A DNA stretch of 47,249 bases, taken from Candidatus Hydrogenedentota bacterium. GTDB taxonomy: Bacteria; Hydrogenedentota; Hydrogenedentia; Hydrogenedentales; CAILVY01. The first letter of the stretch is position 1, and every line of letters starts with the position of its first letter. Position numbers and translations under genes: made by a program. The notes beneath the pieces were generated by a model, which had not been told where the DNA came from, did no database searches, and worked only from the letters and a program-made list of their open reading frames with translations. Location of the stretch: positions 1-47,249 of the forward strand of contig CAILVY010000385.1 of NCBI GenBank assembly GCA_903837785.1, written 5' to 3'. Below are positions 33,101 to 42,100 of the stretch, in pieces.

Positions 33101-36100
33101 GTCCTTGTGGCGTTCGGGCAAGACCTTCGGCGTGGACGTGACGGATGCGCGCATGCAGCCCTGGAACGGGCCGAGTCCAACCTCAACCCTCATCGGTATG
33201 GATTCATTGTATCCGCATGAGCTGTACTGTGTGACCAATTTTCCGGTCAATGATTCCGGCGAGCCCGTGGACAGCTATTCGCCCAACTTCTATGGCAGTC
33301 CGCGCGAGATTGTCACGGACGAATGCGGCTATTCCGCGGCTTTCGACGTCTTCGACATCACGGGCGACACCATTTACGACTACGAGCCGGGGCGTTACCA
33401 CAACCTGTGGGACTGGCAGGTGCGCATGTACACGCCAGTCTCCGAACACGTGCGCCCGCGCTGGGACGTCTCGGACACGTTCCTGCAGGGGGTCACCGGC
33501 GAATGGGTGGACCTGCGCCGGCTCTTCTCGGTGGATGCCTGGGTGCCCCTGATCGGCATCGATATTCACGGCAGCTGCGTCGGAGACCAGATCTCCGAAG
33601 TGAACCTGGTCTTGACCGACGTGGGGGCCGACCCGTACGGTCCGCAAGGCAACGGCGGTTTCAACCCGAACGATGCCCTCGAGGTGATGACCACCAGCAG
33701 CACGGGCACGATCGACACGACGGTGCAGTCGGACTACGCCTTCAACGGGGCGTGGTTGTGGTATGACACCGCGGGCGGCAATGCCTGCGGTTTCCCCAAC
33801 GCCAACTGCGGCGCGAACGGTGTTTTCGACCCACCCACGCCGCTTGATCCTTCCGGGGCGAGCTTCGGCATTAAGTTCAATGACTATCCCATGTACCCGG
33901 ACTTCTTCGACAATCAGGGTGGCTTTGTGAATCCCGGGTTGAACCAGTGGGAATATATCCCCTTCCCGCCGGGCGGCGGCGACCCGTGGTGGCGCATCAA
34001 GATGCGCTTCTCCGGCGGCCGCCGACGTCCGCCCGATGCCACGTGCACGGGCTACTTCGAAGGCACGCCCGAGGCCATTCCCGATCCGCCGTTCTGGTGG
34101 TCGGTGGCGGACTACTTCGTGGTGGTGCATACGGACAGCGGCTTCCAGGACGTGTCCGGCATGGCCGGGGACGGCACCGGCATGCGGCTGGGGGCGGATT
34201 TCCGCGCATTCATCGAACCGCGCCGCTGGAGTCCGCGCGGGACGGATGCGCGGCTTTGCGGCCACTGGGAAGGCGGCATTCTCACGACGAACATGTTCGT
34301 GGAAACCAAGCGCCAGCCGGACGGTCATTTCTCGCCCTACACCCAGGATTCGCCGGGCCTGGACACGGCGGGTGTGGGCTCGGTGATTCCCGCGCAGCCG
34401 TGGTGGACGGAACGCGTGAACAGCCGGGACAACAGCAAGATCATGCGCTCCGGGATGGACGTGCACGACCTGGTGCTCACGTACAGCACGGGGAACGCGT
34501 ACGGCAAGGAAACCTACATCCTGCCGTCGCAATACCCGATTCCGAACATGGAGAGGTCGCTGGCGGGCTGGCGCGGCATGCTGGTTGAGAAATATGGGCT
34601 GATCATCGACAACGCCTACTGGCAGTCCGGCGGCCTGACTCTCCTCAGCCTGTGGATGGATCCGCCACGGATGGTGTTTGAGGAATCCTTCGACATCTTC
34701 GGCATCATGGGGTACCGGTTCCGCAATCTCTTTGCGCCGGGCATCATGCCGGATGCCTCCGAGGGGATCTTCACGACCCAGAACAACCAGGATCAGTTTA
34801 CCAGCATCCAGTATTCCTTCGAGACGGTGCCGTTCGACTTGCGTTCAGAAGACACCACCGTGGGCTGGCCCGAAGGCCCCGCGCTGAACGACCCGCGTTC
34901 GACGTTCTACCCGCGTCCGGAACCGCAGCCGACCCTGCCGAAGTACGAGACGTGGCCGCCGGCCGACATCACGCCCGCGGGATTCCCCTTCATAACCACC
35001 CCCCTTCTGGACTACTCCATTGCCCATGGCCTGTACAGCATCGCGTATCTGGACCAGGGCAGCGTCTCCAACAACGAGCCTTTCTTCAGTCCGACCTCGC
35101 CGAGCACCGAGGCGACCTACGCCGATGACATTGTCTATTTCGACGCATCGGATTGTGCGATCTGCGATGTGGACCTTCTGGCAGACGGCCCGCTGTGGCT
35201 GCTGGACAGCAACGGGGGCAAGTTCCGCGTACTGGCCCAGAACGGCACGGTATTCACGCTGGAGAACGGCCGGGCCGCGTATATGGGCAAGTACTACGAT
35301 TCTCCGGTGGCGCTGCTCGACCGCGACTGCAATCCGGTGCTGCACCTGATCACGGGACTGCCGGTCATCACCTCGGAAGTGACGTTCTCCGATTATCCGT
35401 ATGACCCCTGTCAGCGGGCCGGCATTCAATACGCCATTCAACGGGGCGCCTGGCTGCTGGCACGCGACGTGCTGAAACCCGGCCGCTACCCGAGCCAGGG
35501 TGATTGGCCCGCGGGTCTTTCGGAGCGTGAGTTCCCGGCGGTGTCGCCCCATGGCGAACGTGCCGCGCGGCTGCTCAAGCAGCATGTGGAGTACAATTCA
35601 ATGCCCACCGCCATGCTGGGCATCAATGTGGCGGGATCTGACGACCCGGTGGTGAACCGTTTCGCCCCGACGACCCTGAACCGCATCTCGCTCGCCTTCT
35701 GGGGGCCGGAATTCGTCAATACAGATCTGGCCAAACTGGACAGCAAGACGGGCAACCTGTTCTCCTCGGGCGTCATGCTCTATGAAGACTCGAACGGAAC
35801 CGGGGCCTTTGACGGGCCGGTCATGGCCGATTTCTCGCCGCTCCCGGCGTTCTTCGACCAGATCGTTCCCTTGGAGCCTTCGAGCCTGAAGTGGCCCACC
35901 GCGCCCGAACCGATTGACCTGGACGGCGACAATGTTCCGGACGACCTCAGCGGCGACGGCATCATCGTCCTGTCCCAATCCGAGGCGGCCTCGCAATCGG
36001 GCAATCCCCAGTACGATGGTTTCCTCGACCTGGCCTGGGTGCTGCAGATTGAACCGCAGCAACCCTGGGTGCTGCCCGACGCGGACACCCGCGCCGGCAC

Positions 36101-39100
36101 CCCGCATCCGGCCGACGTGCCGTGGGACAAGTCGCTCGCTCCCGTAGTTCCGGGGGCGGTGGAAGACGCGGTCACGGCCGGCTGGCCGGCCTACTGGCGC
36201 AAGAAGCCCCAGACGTTTGACGTTTCGAAGATAGGCGCCTCGGGAGACGCCAAGGCGCTGGCCCGCGGCGGACATCTGGGCGACGACCTCTTCGTGGCGG
36301 TGCGCACGTCCGAGGAGATCCATCAGTTCGAGCAGTTCCGCTGCTTCGTGCCGGCCCGGCTGCCCAGCCGTACGCCGCTGAGCGCGACGTATGCGGGTAT
36401 CGACATCACCCGCGGACTGACCTCGATTGGCTCGACCAATTCGGGCCCCTTCGAGAAGAAGAGCCCCGAAGAAGGCGCGGTCCAGGACTTCTACGCGCAC
36501 GACATGCTTGAAGTCAACGTGCCCGCGCGCGTGATAGACCTTTCCGACACGCTGAAACCCACCGGCGTGGTCAACCCGCGTCCGGTGGTGCTCCCGGGCG
36601 GGCCGCCCGTGGCGCTGCTGGGCATTGACTGCTCGGCCAACCGCGCGGACAACCTGATTGCCAGCGGCACGCAAAGCGAGACTTCGGGTCTGGACTTCAC
36701 CCCGGCGAACGTGGATGTTCCCGACGACAGCATCTACTTCGGCGCGAGCGGCTGGACCAACGAGACGGTGGGCCTGTGGATCATCGGCATGAGTGCCGAA
36801 GAGGGCGAGAACTCGCGGCTTTCCGCCTATCAGATTACCGCGGTGTCGGGCGAAACCTTGACGCTGCGGGGCGGTGCGCCCAGGAACGGCGGCGAATGGT
36901 TCCTGGTGAAAGACCCGACCTTCCTCGAACAGGTCATCGTCGAGTTCTATGATCAAAGCGCACACGGACAAGGGCGGCACTTCAATCCCTACAACGACCT
37001 GCGCGCGCTGGACATCGAGGATCCGGTCAACGGCCGCACCAGCGGCGTGTCGTTGTATCGTGACAACGACCTTGACCCGCGCAACCGGAACGGGGTCTTT
37101 GACCCGCCCATCCTGAATGCCAGCAACCAGCTCGAGTACATCGACCTGCCGGTGCGCCTGGATGATCCGCCCGTCTACATCGGTTTGCAGGGCGAGCCGG
37201 AGTTCCAGGTGAAGATGGTCTTCTCGTCGCCGGGCACGGACAATTCGACGGGCCGCGCGGCCATGCCGTACGCGACCCAGCCGAATCTCCGGCAGTGGAT
37301 CCCGCAGACCTTCGGCGCCACCATGGACGACGAGAACTACGGTTCCGATTTCTTCGTGGTCATTCGGCCTTCGCCGGATATGGTGGTCGGCGATGCCTTC
37401 CGCGCGGCGATTGTCTCGTGGGGCCCCAACACGCCGTCCGAACCGGACCCGGACAACTTCTCCGAAATCCTGGGCACCAGCCAGCACGAGGACGAGTTCG
37501 ACAAGTTCTCCGAGTTCGCCCATGGCGCACGCGGTCTGGGCTTCATCACCTTCTTCAAGGATCCGCCCCCGGTTTATTACTGGACCTACGATCGGGCCCG
37601 GGACCGGGTCGTGCCCACGCAGGAAGTGGACCACAGCCAGGACGACAAGGAGATCAAGTACTGGATTCGGACCAACCCGAATCAGGCGGCGCGCACCCAG
37701 GTGATTTACTCCCTGCCGCAGAGCAAGGTTGATTTCACCGCGGACCGCCATCGGCAGGTCCCCGGCGGCGACGTCAATTTCACCCTGATTGCCACGGGCT
37801 CGGTGTCCTCGGTGAAATGGGATTTCGGCGACGGGACGACGTCGACCGAGCGCAATCCGAAGCACCAGTACAGTCAGACAGGGAAGTACACCGTCACCGT
37901 CACCGTCACGGATCAGTACGGGATTGAAGTGTCTGAAACCAAGGTGGATTTCATCGAGATCCTCGAACCGCCGTTCGTGGACTTCATTGCAAGTCCGACG
38001 GAAGGGGCTATTACGCCCGACCTCATTGGCGGGCGGGTTCCCGGCCTGGATGTCACCTTCACCGACCTCTCCGTCGGGACCGATACGATGCTTCCCAAGG
38101 CGTGGTTCTGGAATTTTGGCGACGGCACCACGCCCGCCGAGCAGACCCAGCAGAATCCCGTGCACCGCTATACGCGGGAAGGTTTCTTCACCGTCACGCT
38201 GGAAGTGACCTTCATCGACAGCACCACGAGCGAAACGCAAGTGGAGAATTACCGCATCCCCGACTACATCACGGTGCGTCCGTGCGTGGCGGGCTGCGGC
38301 AGCACGGGCGAAGGCGAAGGGGAAGGCGAAGCGGAGAGTCCGGCGGACTTCAAGGTGGACGGCACAATCCGGGACAAGGAGTCCCTGGTGCCGCTCACGG
38401 ACTGGGTGCCGCTCTTCCATTTCACGATGGGCTATCCGGCGGATACGCCCGCGCCCCGCGTCCTGAGCCGGCTCATCTACAACCTTCGGCCGGACAAACG
38501 CAAGCCCGAGGACCTCAATTACGCCAATCTCGGCGGACCCATGACTTCGGACATCCTCGAGTTCGGCTTGTTCCAGGAGACGGACGGCGGCGACAAGGGC
38601 GACCTCGTTCTTGACGAGGATTACGATTACCTGCTCTACGTCTGGGACAGCCTGGGACAGACTTCAAACGGCGTCATTGCCACGGTTGAGGAAGTCCCCG
38701 GTGTGCAGTTGCTCTATACGATGGACTTCATCGGGACGGGCACGCCGCAGGAACCCCAGTTCCCGGTGTTCGCCGAGGCCAACGCGGACAACGGCCTCAA
38801 CGGCGCCTCGTTCCACATCGCCGTGCGCACCTCCGCGACGTATCGCAGTCAGACCACGATGGGTTGCGACGTGTTGGCCGCCCAGATGGTCAAGTTCGAC
38901 ACGGGCGCGTTCCCGGTCGACAACGATGCCAAACCGGTGGACACGTACGAGCCGAACTTCTACGACGCCGGCAAGCTCGAGCCCGAAGCGTCGTATTCGG
39001 CCAGTTTCACCTGTTGGGATGTGACCGGTTCGCCCACCGGTGTTCAGGCGCCCGGTTTCATGGACGCGTGGAACTACCCGGGCTATCTGTACACGCCCGC

Positions 39101-42100
39101 AGACGAATTCACGCGGCCGCGGTGGAACAAATTCAATCAGTTCATCGACATTATGTCGGGCGAGTTCGTCGAGATGAAGAATCTGCTTCCGGTCGACACG
39201 TGGGTCTCGGCCATCGGCATCAACGCCCAGTCGACGAAGGCGCTGCACTTCGACGCGAACGAATCCAACGGCATGTTCCGCGACATTTCATCGAAGGATG
39301 CCGCGCAGTTGCGCGAAGTGAATGTCGCGCTCACGGATATCGGGGCGGACCCATACGGCTCGCCCGGCAACGGCGGCTTCAATCCGAATGACGGCCTCGC
39401 ACGCAATACTACGGGCTTGTGGGGTGCGCCGATCCGCGAAGACGAGGCCTTTGCCGACGATATCACCTACAACGGCATCTGGGTGTGGCACGACACGAAC
39501 AACAACGGTGTCTTTGACGCGCCCACGCCGCAGCCGGGCGGCGGCATCGTGTTCAATGGCGACTACCCGTTGTTGCCGGAGTACACGGTTTCCACCAGCG
39601 GCTCCCTGGACATCTTCACCGGTCCCGCAAATACGTGGGAATATGTCGCGTTCCCGCCAGGCGGCGGGGACCCGTGGTGGGTCACCACGTTGCGATTCTA
39701 CGGCGGACGCCGCCGTTCCAGTGACAAACTGATCGACAAGGCCAATGTCGAGGGCTACCTCGAGAAGACTCCCGATAACCTCATCGGCGCCTTCTCCGGC
39801 GGGGAGTACACGAACGACTACTTCGTGGTGGTCCGGACGAGCAGCGGCTTCCAGGACGTCTCGCTCGGCCCGGCCACGAATGTTGGATTGACCCTCGGAG
39901 CGGACTTCCGCGCCTTCATCGAACCGCGCCGGGTGGATTCCAACGGCCATGCGCGCGGCGGCATCTATCTGGACAGCATGATTCCCACGCAGTTCATGAG
40001 CGCCACGAATTCGAGTCAGATTGTGACCTGGCAGCATGATCCGCGGTGGGGTATCGAGGAACCGTGGTGGCCCGAACGCACCGTCAGTGCAGCCTCCACC
40101 AAGCCGCTGCGATACAGTGTCGAGGTGCACGACCTGGTGCTGACGTACTCCTCGGATTCGACCTTCGCGCACCAGACCGATCTCTTCTTCGGCGATGGCA
40201 CGGCCTCCAGCGGCGAATGCTTCGGCTATGCCCTGCAAGGCACGGATCCGACCGATTTCGGCCTCTGGACCGATCCCTTCGGCGTGGCGCAGGGCAAGTT
40301 CCTGAACAGCCATTCGCCCGGCGTCACCCGTTGGCGGCTCTTTGGCCATACGGAGTTCCCCTTCGGCGGCGGGGCGACGGGCGAGGATCCGCTCTCGTTG
40401 AGCTATGACGACACGACAAGCCGCGGCCAATTTGCCTACGAAACCGTTCCCTTCTATCACTTTGAAGACCCGGGCACGGACGTGCCGCCGGGCGGCCCGC
40501 GTGCTGCGGCGTTTTCCGCGCCGCCGTTCCAGCCGACCCTGCCCGAGTACGCCAACTGGACCGCGACCGTGAAACCGGGCGGCTATCCCCACGCAAGTGA
40601 TTGGGCGCCGGAGAACGCGCAGGCGCGCCTGCTCACGCAGAAGACGGACATCGACAGCACGCAAGTCGCGATGCTGGGCTTTAACCTCATCGGTTCTGCG
40701 GACCCGTTCGTCAACCAGCGCAATGAGACGTCCGTGGCCTCCATCACCGTGGCCTTCTGGGGACCCGATTTCACCCCGAGCGACTTGGCCAGCCTGGATC
40801 CGCTCGGCCAGGATCTTGATTCCGGGGTCATGCTGTTCGAAGACACGGACGGCACCGGCATGTTCCTGATCAGCAAGCCTTTCGAATCCTACATGCACTT
40901 CCCCTTGCCCATTCCGGGGCTGGACGAACCGGTGCCGTTGCGCGACCTCTCGTGGCCGAGCAAGCCTGAGTTTGTTGATCTCAACGGCGACGGTGCACCG
41001 GACGATATGGACGGCAATGGGCTCGTGGACGATACGGACAAGGCTTGGGTCCTGACCATCGTTCCTCAGAACCTCTGGAACGTCCCGCATCAGGACGGAA
41101 TCACGATCCAGTTCAATGGCGCCATCCTGGAGTGCGGTTCGATCGATTTCAGCGGCCTGAAGTCCGGACGTTCGGCAGGCCCGAACCATGCCCTCGAAAC
41201 CGGGACGGGCGCCAAAGCGCTGGATCCCACCCAGAACCAGCCGGGCGACGACCTCTTCATTACGGTCAAGCCCTCTGCGTCCCTGCGGCGCTTCGAGCAG
41301 TTCCGGGCGGTGGTCCCCGCCACGCTGCCGGAGCGGCCCGAGGGCCAGCGCAAGGGCGGTATTCAGTTGTATCCGCAGGTCAACACGAGTGTTACGGCGG
41401 CGGTCAAGAACAATCCGGACGAGGATCCGGTTCAGGACTTCTACTGCCATGACATGCTCGAGGTGAACGTCCCGGTGCGGCTGCTGGACATGGCCAACCA
41501 GTCGCAGTTGATTACGATCGGCGGGGCGGCCGTGCCCACGCTGGGTCTGGACATCTCAACGAATCGTGAGGATGCCGGCACGCTGGCCAGCGGCACCGCG
41601 GGCGTGGGCGCCGACGGGACCTTTGCGGTTTCCGGCGCGAATTGGGCGCCGGGCGCCTTTGCGGGCGACTGGCTGTTGGACAGCGGCTACGAGACCTTCG
41701 AGATCGTCGGCAATACCGCCAACCAGCTTACGCTGCTCAGCGGCCAGCCGAAGAACGGGCGCTGGCGGATCGTCACGGAACCGACCTTCCTCGAACAGGT
41801 GGTGGTTGAGTTCTACAATGAAGGGTTGGACGAGGACTTCAATCCGGTGAACGATCTCCTGCCGTTGAATATCGATCAGCGCCTCAGCGGATTGGCGCTG
41901 TATCGGGACAACGACGCCGACCCGGGCAATCGCAACGGGCTCTTCGATGCGGGCATCGACATCCCGCTGCTCCTCGATGCGGCGCCGGTGTACAGCGGAC
42001 TGACCGGCGAGAACATTCAAGTGAAATTCGTGTTCTCGACGCCCGGCACCGACAATGTTCCCGCAGCGAAAGCCGAGCAGAGCCGTCATCGCCAGTGGGT

